9,294 nucleotides of DNA, taken from the NCBI GenBank assembly GCA_964412395.1, contig CAYPOY010000207.1:1-9294 (forward strand). The letters run 5' to 3'. The notes under the pieces are model-generated. The model worked only from the letters and a program-made list of their open reading frames with translations. It was not told the DNA's origin and did not search any database. The position numbers and the translations under genes are program-made. Shown piece after piece: positions 1 through 4,922 of this stretch (position 1 is its first letter; each line of letters starts with the position of its first letter). The stretch is from CAYPOY01 sp964412395. GTDB lineage: Bacteria > Chloroflexota > Anaerolineae > B4-G1.

Positions 1-38
1 GACGTGTACTTCTTCTTCCAACCCGCGTAGCTCGGTGA

Positions 39-2333
39 AAATGTACGGTAGAGAAGTCTAGATTAGAAGAGGAACGCAACCAGGTATTGAGGGCGCGGCG
101 TGAGCTATTTTCCCAGATTGTTGAGTTGAACCAGTCCGAAGAGAAGCTGCACAGGCTCGAATCGGAACGCCAACGTCTGTGTTACCTGCAGGCGCTGGCT
201 GAGAGCCAAGCCATCCGCCAGCGGCTGTCAGCAGCCGACGAAGCAGACGCTGAGGTCAACCGTTGTGCAGAAGAGGTGACCAGGTGGCAAGCATGGGCTG
301 CTTTTCCAGTGCGGTTGCGTGATGATGTGCTCCGGTTGACCACGCAACGCAATCACCTTCAAGCGGAATGCAGTGAGGCCCAGCAACAAGCTGCCATAGC
401 CAGGGAGGAACTCCAGCCGATAGAAACGCAAGTGGCGGCTGTGGAAAAGCGCATCGTAGCGCTGGCAGATGCGCGAGATGTACCGACGGGAGAACTACCG
501 CAGGTACAGGAGTTGGCCAACCAGTGGAGGGTGGCAAATGAAGCCGGACGTGCGACCAGTGAGCGCTGGCGTAGAGCTCACAAGGCCCTTGAGGAAGCAG
601 AGCAGCGTCTTGTCCAGGAACACGCTCAGTTAGAGCCAGCAGTAGAGCTTGGCCATGCGGGGTTGGCTGCTCTTCAGCAACGACTGCTCAGTGCTCAGCA
701 GCTCGTAGCCCAGACTACGGAGAGCCTGAACCAGACCCAGGCAGAGTGGGCGCGGGTGGGGATGGATGAAGCTCAGTTCCAACAACTGGCACGCACGGCT
801 CAGGAGATTCAGTTTGGGATTCGGCCTGCTCCCAAACCGCGCAAGGGCTGCAAAGCGTTGCTGTCGCGGTTGCTGTCGCGTAAGCCGGCTCAATCTGCCG
901 ACCAGACTCCCACAGAGCTGGTGATTCATGCCCAGATAAAGCCGATCTACGAGAACTTGATCCAGTCCCGTGCCAAGTCCGGGGCTGCGCGAAAGGTTCT
1001 CAGTGATGTTGAGGCAGATGCAAGCAACCAGCTAGGCGAACTGATTGACAATACACTGGACGATGGCGCATTCGTTCAACTAGGCCAAAGGCTGGAGCAT
1101 CACCTGCGCTCAGTAGCAGAGGTAGACCAGCAGAAAGCCGCCGTCGCTGGCCTAAAGTCGGAGTTGGACGCAGATCGCCAGCGCTATGAAGAGGTTCACA
1201 CGGCGTTGCAGGCAAGACTGACCAGGCTGGGGTTCGATGCTACGGATGTCCAGGTGGCTCTCGATGCCTACGTCAAGCAATGTGAACGGAAGGGAAAACT
1301 GGAGCGCGAGGAGGCAGAGCTTGAACGGTTGCGTCTCCAGGTGCGAGCTATTGAGCGCGATATACTCGACTGGCAGGAGAAACAAGCGGCTCTGAAAAAC
1401 GTAGAGACCGAGTTGTGCACCTTGTTGGCCCAGGCAGAAATCGAGTGCTCTACGGACACGCTGGAGCCCGCCCTCGCCAAGTTCAATGAGGGAGTTGACA
1501 ACTACAGGCATTGGGCTAAGGCAAAAGCGGCACACGAGGCAGCAGTGAAGCACCAATCCTCACTCTTGGATGCCCAAACCCGCACTAGGCTCGAAACCTC
1601 TTTGGCGGAGATGGAGTCGAGGCTGGCTACTGTGCAGGCTGAACATCCGGGATGGTCCGAGTTAGAGCCCGATAGAACACATCGAGAGTATGCTGCCTTA
1701 AGCCAGCAGACCGACGGAGCGTGGGTTGCTGGGCGAGAGGAATGTAACCGGCTCAGGGAATCCATTCATCTGACCACCAGCAACTTGAGACACCCGGCAG
1801 AGATAGATGAGGAGATCGGTGTAGCAAAGGCCGAGATCCAGCGCCTCGAGTGGTTCCGCGACACGTTGGAATTGGCACGTGAGGAGCTGATCCAGGCAAC
1901 CCAGGAATTCCAAAAGCAGTTTGCCCCCAAACTGGAGCTACTCATGAGTGAAGGACTGAGCCGGGTCACACGAGAGCGTTACTCAGAGATTCAGGTAGAT
2001 CATAACAGTCTGGCCGTTTCTTTGACAGCCCCAGAGTTGGGCAGCCCCGTCGGCGTGGAGCAACTCAGCGTGGGCACGCGCGACCTGGTTTACCTGATGC
2101 TGCGGATATCCATCGCTCGACTAATGAGCCGGACCGAGGAAAAGTTACCCTTGCTTTTGGACGATCCTCTGGTGCAGTGTGATCGTGCGCGTCAGGAACA
2201 GACGCTAGAGTTCCTGGCACAGTTGGCGGAGGAGACGCAGGTATTCCTGTTCACCAAGGATGAGTGGACCAAGGTGTGGTTTGAGGAGAACCTTGCATCT
2301 CACTCCCATCACAGTCAGCACCTTCTTTCGTGA
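39..2333 (+). CDS. Coiled-coil ATPase, C-terminal half (Rad50/SbcC/YhaN-like), lacking Walker A
   Basis: Recognisable start is TTG at 87 (748 residues), but the frame is open back to 39 and that upstream stretch still reads like coiled coil (SRLEEERNQ), with a TGA at 36-38. About residues 1-600 are heptad-like and rich in Glu, Gln, Arg and Leu. The C-terminus holds the second half of an ABC/SMC-type ATPase: signature LSVGTRD at about 660-666, Walker B LPLLLDDP at about 687-694, then a D-loop-like CDRAR and a strand QVFLFTKDE. The first half, with Walker A GxxGxGKS, is absent, and no CxxC zinc hook is visible. Family knowledge: such proteins handle DNA ends, usually with a partner nuclease, none of which is visible here. 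Inference: the gene is split by a frameshift or stop near its N-terminus, with the Walker A part left of the window, or it is a decayed copy. It overlaps the next gene by 4 nt. Confidence 0.75.
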   Translation, partial: KCTVEKSRLEEERNQVLRARRELFSQIVELNQSEEKLHRLESERQRLCYLQALAESQAIRQRLSAADEADAEVNRCAEEVTRWQAWAAFPVRLRDDVLRLTTQRNHLQAECSEAQQQAAIAREELQPIETQVAAVEKRIVALADARDVPTGELPQVQELANQWRVANEAGRATSERWRRAHKALEEAEQRLVQEHAQLEPAVELGHAGLAALQQRLLSAQQLVAQTTESLNQTQAEWARVGMDEAQFQQLARTAQEIQFGIRPAPKPRKGCKALLSRLLSRKPAQSADQTPTELVIHAQIKPIYENLIQSRAKSGAARKVLSDVEADASNQLGELIDNTLDDGAFVQLGQRLEHHLRSVAEVDQQKAAVAGLKSELDADRQRYEEVHTALQARLTRLGFDATDVQVALDAYVKQCERKGKLEREEAELERLRLQVRAIERDILDWQEKQAALKNVETELCTLLAQAEIECSTDTLEPALAKFNEGVDNYRHWAKAKAAHEAAVKHQSSLLDAQTRTRLETSLAEMESRLATVQAEHPGWSELEPDRTHREYAALSQQTDGAWVAGREECNRLRESIHLTTSNLRHPAEIDEEIGVAKAEIQRLEWFRDTLELAREELIQATQEFQKQFAPKLELLMSEGLSRVTRERYSEIQVDHNSLAVSLTAPELGSPVGVEQLSVGTRDLVYLMLRISIARLMSRTEEKLPLLLDDPLVQCDRARQEQTLEFLAQLAEETQVFLFTKDEWTKVWFEENLASHSHHSQHLLS

Positions 2334-2602
2334 CAGAACCACCTATTAGTTGGTCTGTGGAGATATCCTCAAACCCAGGAATCCTATTGAGGCGGGCTAT
2401 GTTAGAGGCAAAGGTGGACGGTCAACTCGTGCGAGCCGGCCCCCACTCGCCAGAGAAGGGCCGGTGTCCATCCTGCGGCGGGACCGTCAGCAAACGAAAG
2501 CGGCGGGTAATGGGCGGCAGCGTTACATACTTCTACCGCCACGACGCTGGGGAGGGGCACGGATGTCCGCTGCGATATAACCCCACCAGCCTGGAACGTT
2601 AG
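2330..2602 (+). CDS. Small zinc-ribbon protein, function unknown
   Basis: A 90-residue basic protein starting at GTG 2330, which overlaps the TGA of the upstream ATPase gene (GTGA), so the two are probably translationally coupled. It contains CPSCGG at 46-51 and a later cluster YRHDAGEGHGC with His71, His77 and Cys79. C46/C49 plus H71 or H77 and C79 could bind one zinc. The segment between them is lysine/arginine-rich (SKRKRRV), which suits nucleic-acid binding. No enzymatic motif is visible. The coupling suggests a job together with the coiled-coil ATPase, but this is inference. A nested ATG in another frame at 2350 is ignored because the GTG frame carries the cysteine pattern and the coupled start. 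Confidence 0.6.
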   Translation: MTEPPISWSVEISSNPGILLRRAMLEAKVDGQLVRAGPHSPEKGRCPSCGGTVSKRKRRVMGGSVTYFYRHDAGEGHGCPLRYNPTSLER

Positions 2603-2747
2603 GGCAGGCTACCCTTCGCCCACGTACCCCGCACTTGTCGATTTTCGCCCGATGTGGGGCCACCGGTTTTGGCCAAGATGGGCCACTCGCAAAGAGGGTG
2701 CGTGAGGAATGGGTAGGGCTCTCAAATCCCAAGAACCCGATGGACCA
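2603..2747. other. Short intergenic region between convergent genes
   Basis: The region separates the + strand zinc-ribbon gene from the - strand excisionase-type gene. A weak stem (AGGG at 2601-2604 with CCCT at 2612-2615) is the only hairpin seen. There is no T-tract and no convincing terminator. No gene is supported here. Confidence 0.4.
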
Positions 2748-2978
2748 TCACTCCTCCCTGGCCGAACTCAGGTTCCCTCGCATCTGGCACTCCAGCCACT
2801 CGTCGAGCAGCTGCCTGGAGAAGCGCCAGACTCGCCCGATCTTGGTGGCCGGGATCTCGCCCGCCGCTGCCAGACGATAGACGGTCGCCGACGCCACCCG
2901 CAGGTGCGCAGCCGCTTCTTCCGCCGTCAGCACCTCGGGCAGTGCACTTTTGGTTTCTACCATCCTCGCATAGGTCAT
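2748..2978 (-). CDS. Excisionase-family helix-turn-helix DNA-binding protein
   Basis: A 76-residue protein. Residues 17-62 match the MerR-like/excisionase HTH pattern in order: LTAEEAAAHLRV (first helices), SATVYRLAAAGEIPA (recognition helix and turn), KIGRVWRFSRQLLDEWL (wing and last helix). Family knowledge: these small proteins act as recombination directionality factors or as small regulators in phages, plasmids and integrative elements. The ATG at 2978 overlaps the stop of the upstream DnaC-like fragment (ATGA), so the pair was once an operon. An internal Met at residue 6 (MVETK) is an alternative start. No integrase is visible in the window, so an excision role is unproven; it may simply regulate. 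The N- and C-termini look intact. Confidence 0.75.
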   Translation of the reverse strand: MTYARMVETKSALPEVLTAEEAAAHLRVASATVYRLAAAGEIPATKIGRVWRFSRQLLDEWLECQMRGNLSSAREE

Positions 2979-3361
2979 TGTCTGGCCTCCGCTCTATCTC
3001 TGCACTGCCGGTAATCGTCAGCACTGTTGGGCACCACGTGGCACACGGCGACGTCCAGAAACCGGGAACGCAGTCTTGGCTCTGAGATGTCGTCCGGCCG
3101 AACGTTGCTCACCACCAACGTATGCGCCCTGGCGATGTACCGGGCGTTGAAGACGCGGAACAGCACCTCGGCGGCCCAGTCGGTGAGCTGTTCCGTCCCC
3201 AGGTCGTCCACCACCAGCCAGGGCCTGTCCTGACCTGGGCCGAAAGGCATACGCTGGCACAAGTCGATCTGGTTCTCCGATTGCCCGGTGTCGAAACTAT
3301 CCCTGATCATCGCCAGGAGTTCCAGGGCAGGGGCAAAGAACACCGCTTGACAATTGCGCAT
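2975..3361 (-). pseudogene. DnaC/IstB-like AAA+ ATPase, N-terminally truncated
   Basis: From the ATG at 3361 the frame gives 128 residues matching the C-terminal half of helicase-loader/IstB-type ATPases: FFAPALELLAMIRDSF at 8-23, Walker B LVVDDLG at 49-55, sensor-1 TLVVSN at 81-86 and arginine-finger region RLRSRFLD at 96-103. The family's N-terminal part with Walker A GxxGxGKT is missing. The frame stays open upstream to 3676, but that part overlaps the first tRNA gene and shows no relation to the family, so homology ends close to 3361. A full-length relative would be about 250-300 residues. Without the P-loop it cannot be an active ATPase. The breakpoint sits exactly where the array promoter begins, as if arrival of the array or a recombination event cut the gene. 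It ends overlapping the excisionase-type gene. Confidence 0.7.
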
Positions 3362-3374
3362 TCTGCGGTATAGT
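3347..3374 (+). promoter_or_regulatory. Strong sigma70-type promoter pointing to the tRNA array
   Basis: TTGACA (3347-3352) is a perfect -35 box; a 16-nt spacer leads to TATAGT (3369-3374), one mismatch from consensus. Transcription would start near 3381. It is the only convincing promoter seen upstream of the array. The -35 box overlaps the broken 5' end of the DnaC-like fragment. Confidence 0.7.
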
Positions 3375-3385
3375 ATGAGCACTAT
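3370..3385. promoter_or_regulatory. Inverted repeat over -10 and start site, possible operator
   Basis: ATAGT (3370-3374) and ACTAT (3381-3385) form a short inverted repeat with a 6-nt spacer across the -10 box and predicted start site. It could be a repressor site, but it is short enough to be chance. Confidence 0.25.
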
Positions 3386-3431
3386 GGTGAAGGCACGAGT
3401 GTGGCATCTGATATCAAGAACAGAGTCGGCA

Positions 3432-3447
3432 GCTGGTTTGTACCAGC
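3432..3447 (+). promoter_or_regulatory. Leader hairpin
   Basis: GCTGGT (3432-3437) pairs with ACCAGC (3442-3447) around a TTGT loop in the leader between the promoter and the first tRNA gene. It is a stable small stem-loop of unknown role. Confidence 0.4.
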
Positions 3448-3466
3448 GGTCCGATGCGCCGTGTCT

Positions 3467-3480
3467 GGTCAAATTTGACC
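3467..3480. repeat. 14-bp perfect palindrome in the leader
   Basis: GGTCAAATTTGACC reads identically on both strands. A perfect 14-bp dyad suits a dimeric regulator site; an RNA hairpin role is less likely because there is no loop. No known regulator is assigned. Confidence 0.4.
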
Positions 3481-3557
3481 TGAGTATTGCCAATTTGTTA
3501 CTCACGGCGACTGGTAGGTGTCCACCCCCGTAATCTGTATTCAACCGTATTGACCGC

Positions 3558-3590
3558 AAAGCGCGGGGGTTCACAAACCCCCGCGCTTTT
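3558..3590 (+). terminator. Intrinsic-terminator-like hairpin just before the first tRNA
   Basis: AAAGCGCGGGGGTT (3558-3571) pairs fully with AACCCCCGCGCTTT (3576-3589) around a CACA loop, followed by one more T. It is a 14-bp, mostly GC stem ending in TTTT, able to work in both directions because of the AAA on its left. It lies 8 nt before the first tRNA and about 180 nt after the predicted start site, so it could end a small leader RNA or act as an attenuator. Confidence 0.65.
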
Positions 3591-3597
3591 GGTTTGT

Positions 3598-3669
3598 GGG
3601 TCGGTAGTTCAGCGGCAAGAATATCGGTCTCCAAAACCGAAGACGTGGGTTCGATTCCCGCCCGACCTG
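3598..3669 (+). tRNA. tRNA-Trp (CCA)
   Basis: Acceptor GGGTCGG pairs with CCGACCT (one G-T pair). Anticodon arm TCGGT/ACCGA encloses loop CTCCAAA, giving CCA. T arm GTGGG/CCCGC surrounds TTCGATT. Discriminator is G73, as expected for bacterial Trp. It is followed by CCT rather than CCA. Confidence 0.95.
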
Positions 3670-3676
3670 CCTTCAC

Positions 3677-3748
3677 TGCCAGGTGGCCTAATGGTAGGGC
3701 GTCGCACTGTTAATGCGAAAAGTGCTGGTTCGACTCCAGTCCTGGCAG
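3677..3748 (+). tRNA. tRNA-Asn (GTT)
   Basis: Acceptor TGCCAGG pairs fully with CCTGGCA. Anticodon arm TCGCA/TGCGA encloses CTGTTAA, giving GTT. Discriminator G73 fits Asn. CCA follows at 3749-3751, one of only two units in the array with an encoded CCA. Confidence 0.95.
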
Positions 3749-3779
3749 CCAGAGTAACAGGACTTTAACAACCGATCTG

Positions 3780-3851
3780 GCGGACGTAGTTCAGTCGGTA
3801 GAACATCTACTTGCCGAGCAGAAGGCGCGGGTTCGAGTCCCGCTGTCCGCT
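3780..3851 (+). tRNA. tRNA-Gly (GCC)
   Basis: Acceptor GCGGACG pairs with TGTCCGC. Anticodon arm TCTAC/GCAGA encloses TTGCCGA, giving GCC; the arm has one A-C mismatch. Discriminator U73 and the first pairs agree with bacterial Gly identity. A 31-nt spacer precedes it, unusually long for this array. Confidence 0.9.
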
Positions 3852-3857
3852 CCTCCT

Positions 3858-3933
3858 GGGGGCTGGGACTGCAAGGGGTGGTCACCTCGCTTGCACCGAG
3901 GAAAGCAGCAGGGTTCGATGCCCTGAGCCTCCA
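3858..3933 (+). tRNA. tRNA-Ala (TGC), slightly divergent
   Basis: Acceptor GGGGGCT pairs with AGCCTCC and contains the G3-U70 pair that defines Ala. Anticodon arm CCTCG/CGAGG encloses CTTGCAC, giving TGC. Discriminator is A73. Oddities: position 8 is G instead of the near-universal U, and the variable loop is about 7 nt. Confidence 0.88.
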
Positions 3934-3935
3934 CC

Positions 3936-4006
3936 TGCGCGGTAGAGTAACGGCCACTCACGGGCCTCATGAGCCTGTCAAGCGGGTTCGACTCCCGTCC
4001 GCGCTA
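3936..4006 (+). tRNA. tRNA with CAT anticodon (Met-like)
   Basis: Anticodon arm CGGGC/GCCTG encloses CTCATGA, giving CAT. The D arm is compact (GAGT/ACTC). The acceptor pairs GCGCGG with CCGCGC, but the outermost position is T-T, a 1-72 mismatch of the sort seen in initiator tRNAs. Only two of the three initiator-type G-C pairs of the anticodon stem are present, so elongator, initiator or Ile2 use is unresolved. Confidence 0.88.
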
Positions 4007-4012
4007 CCTTCG

Positions 4013-4087
4013 GGCGCTGTAGGGGAGCCTGGAGTCCCCGTCACCCTGTCAAGGTGAAGATCGCGGGTTCAAGTCCCGTCAGCGCCG
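4013..4087 (+). tRNA. tRNA-Asp (GTC)
   Basis: Acceptor GGCGCTG pairs fully with CAGCGCC. Anticodon arm TCACC/GGTGA encloses CTGTCAA, giving GTC. T arm GCGGG/CCCGT surrounds TTCAAGT. Discriminator G73 is the Asp identity base. Confidence 0.95.
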
Positions 4088-4093
4088 CCTCAA

Positions 4094-4164
4094 TGCTGGG
4101 TCGTCTAGTGGTAGGACAGGGGCCTTTGAAGCCCACGATAGAGGTTCGATCCCTCTCCCAGCAG
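4094..4164 (+). tRNA. tRNA-Gln (TTG)
   Basis: Acceptor TGCTGGG pairs with CCCAGCA, giving the weak U1-A72 pair typical of Gln. Anticodon arm GGGGC/GCCCA (outer G-A mismatch) encloses CTTTGAA, giving TTG. Discriminator is G73, as in Gln. Confidence 0.93.
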
Positions 4165-4169
4165 CCTGA

Positions 4170-4245
4170 GCCCCCATCGTCTAGCCTGGTCGAGGACGGC
4201 AGATTCTTTATCTGCAAACGCCCGGTTCAAATCCGGCTGGCGATG
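4170..4245 (+). tRNA. tRNA-like, CTT anticodon (Lys?), decayed acceptor
   Basis: The first 15 nt (GCCCCCATCGTCTAG) look like a tRNA-Glu body, yet the anticodon arm GCAGA/TCTGC encloses TTCTTTA, giving CTT (Lys). The acceptor GCCCCCA against TGGCGAT has two mismatches and one G-T pair, and the outer T-stem pair is C-C. It may be a decaying gene, or a Glu-type body re-purposed for AAG codons. A small palindromic repeat lies directly downstream and may have altered the 3' end. Confidence 0.65.
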
Positions 4246-4265
4246 CCCTGAGTTTATCGAAGGGG
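4246..4265. repeat. Short palindromic repeat in tRNA spacer
   Basis: The block begins CCCTGAG and ends CGAAGGGG, with arms CCCT/AGGG around an AT-richer centre. Its TGAGTTTATCGAA core matches TGAGCTTGTCGAA at 8933-8945 (11 of 13 positions) inside the polymerase gene. It fills the longer spacer between the Lys-like and Arg(TCG) units. Confidence 0.6.
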
Positions 4266-4272
4266 GGTATGA

Positions 4273-4344
4273 GCCCTCGTAGCTCAATGGAAGAGCGGTG
4301 GCCTTCGAAGCCAACGGCTGCAAGTTCGAGTCTTGCCGAGGGTG
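4273..4344 (+). tRNA. tRNA-Arg (TCG)
   Basis: Acceptor GCCCTCG pairs with CGAGGGT. Anticodon arm GTGGC/GCCAA (outer G-A mismatch) encloses CTTCGAA, giving TCG. T arm GCAAG/CTTGC. It is closely similar to the Arg(CCT) unit at 5150 along most of its length, so the two probably share a recent ancestor. Confidence 0.92.
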
Positions 4345-4350
4345 CTCTCT

Positions 4351-4423
4351 GGGTCGCTGGTGTTAATTGGAAACATACCGCACTGTAACTGCGCAGATCC
4401 TGGTTCAAATCCAGGGCGGCCCA
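4351..4423 (+). tRNA. tRNA with GTA anticodon (Tyr), short variable loop
   Basis: Acceptor GGGTCGC pairs with GCGGCCC. D arm GTGT/ACAT. Anticodon arm CCGCA/TGCGC (outer C-C mismatch) encloses CTGTAAC, giving GTA. The variable loop is only AGAT (4 nt). Bacterial tRNA-Tyr normally has a long variable arm, so this is a class I body with a Tyr anticodon. G1-C72 and A73 fit Tyr. Confidence 0.85.
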
Positions 4424-4424
4424 C

Positions 4425-4496
4425 TGCGGGATAGCTCAATGGCGGAGCGCGCGGCTCTGAACCGCGAGGTTCCAGGTTCGAATCCTGGTCCCGCAG
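4425..4496 (+). tRNA. tRNA-Gln (CTG)
   Basis: Acceptor TGCGGGA pairs fully with TCCCGCA, with U1-A72 as in Gln. Anticodon arm CGCGG/CCGCG encloses CTCTGAA, giving CTG. T arm CCAGG/CCTGG. Discriminator is G73. It starts only 1 nt after the discriminator of the Tyr-anticodon unit plus one base. Confidence 0.95.
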
Positions 4497-4502
4497 CCTC
4501 AC

Positions 4503-4587
4503 GGAAGCGTGGCCGAGTCTGGATTATGGCACTGGTCTAGAAAACCAGCGAGCTTAGGCTCCAGAGGTTCAAATCCTCTCGCTTCCG
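4503..4587 (+). tRNA. tRNA-Ser (AGA), class II
   Basis: Acceptor GGAAGCG pairs with CGCTTCC. Anticodon arm CTGGT/ACCAG encloses CTAGAAA, giving AGA. The long variable arm (GAGC/GCTC stem) and G73 are proper Ser identity elements. A34 is very unusual in a bacterial Ser tRNA, where GGA normally reads UCU and UCC. Confidence 0.93.
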
Positions 4588-4593
4588 CCTCGT

Positions 4594-4687
4594 GGTGGAC
4601 GTAGCTCAATGGCAGAGCGCGCGGTTGTGACCCGCGTCGTCGTGGGCCTGCCTGTCGGCAGACAGGTTTCGATTCCCACCGTTCACC
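4594..4687 (+). tRNA. tRNA-His (GTG) interrupted by a 21-nt palindromic insert
   Basis: Acceptor GTGGACG pairs with CGTTCAC. A G at 4594 would be G-1 opposite discriminator C73 (4687), the His signature. Anticodon arm CGCGG/CCGCG encloses TTGTGAC, giving GTG. T-stem halves GTGGG (4642-4646) and CCCAC (4675-4679) are normal, but 21 nt (4647-4667) are inserted between base 53 and the T loop. Function is doubtful unless the insert is tolerated or removed. Confidence 0.85.
4647..4667. repeat. 21-nt palindromic insert in tRNA-His
   Basis: The insert is a near-palindrome with two alternative stems: CCTGTC/GACAGG (4651-4656 with 4661-4666) or CTGCC/GGCAG (4648-4652 with 4657-4661). Removing it restores a perfect T arm, so its boundaries are clear to within a base or two. 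Confidence 0.75.
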
Positions 4688-4693
4688 CCTGAT

Positions 4694-4766
4694 GGGCCTG
4701 TGACCTAATTGGCAAAGGTGCGCGGCTTAGACCCGCGTCATGGGGGTTCGAATCCTCTCAGGCCCA
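4694..4766 (+). tRNA. tRNA with TAG anticodon (Leu), class I body
   Basis: Acceptor GGGCCTG pairs fully with CAGGCCC. Anticodon arm CGCGG/CCGCG encloses CTTAGAC, giving TAG (reads CUA). The variable loop is about 5 nt; bacterial Leu tRNAs normally have a long arm. A73, the main Leu discriminator, is present. Confidence 0.87.
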
Positions 4767-4770
4767 CTGC

Positions 4771-4844
4771 AGCCACGTAACCCAATTGGCAGAGGTGTCT
4801 GGCTTAAGACCAGAAAGTTGCGGGTTCGACTCCCGCCGTGGCTA
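4771..4844 (+). tRNA. tRNA with TAA anticodon (Leu), class I body
   Basis: Acceptor AGCCACG pairs fully with CGTGGCT. Anticodon arm TCTGG/CCAGA encloses CTTAAGA, giving TAA. The variable loop is 5 nt, short for Leu. A73 is present. The D arm (AACCCAATTGGCAGAGG) resembles those of the two neighbouring Leu units. Confidence 0.88.
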
Positions 4845-4845
4845 T

Positions 4846-4919
4846 GGGCACGTAGGCCAATTGGCAGAGTCGTCCGCTTCAAGAGCGGAAAGGTGGTGGT
4901 TCGAATCCACCCGTGCCCA
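4846..4919 (+). tRNA. tRNA with CAA anticodon (Leu), class I body
   Basis: Acceptor GGGCACG pairs fully with CGTGCCC. Anticodon arm TCCGC/GCGGA encloses TTCAAGA, giving CAA. The variable loop is 5 nt. A73 is present. It is the third consecutive class I unit with a Leu anticodon and starts 2 nt after the previous one. Confidence 0.88.
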
Positions 4920-4922
4920 CCT

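Larger units (their letters stand above)
3362..3597 (+). other. Leader/intergenic region upstream of the tRNA array
   Basis: No protein gene is supported here. The region holds most of the promoter, a small hairpin, a 14-bp palindrome and the terminator-like stem. A transcript from near 3381 to 3590 would be about 210 nt; whether it is a separate small RNA or only the array leader cannot be told from sequence. Confidence 0.5.

Noticed and set aside
39..2333. RloC/PrrC-type anticodon nuclease as the identity of the coiled-coil ATPase
   Set aside because: It would be attractive next to a tRNA array, but the protein ends about 55 residues after Walker B, leaving no room for a nuclease domain there, and no zinc hook CxxC is seen.
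3362..3676. The longer 233-codon form of the DnaC-like frame as a real gene
   Set aside because: Its first 105 codons overlap the first tRNA, the terminator hairpin and the promoter, and show no resemblance to the ATPase family.
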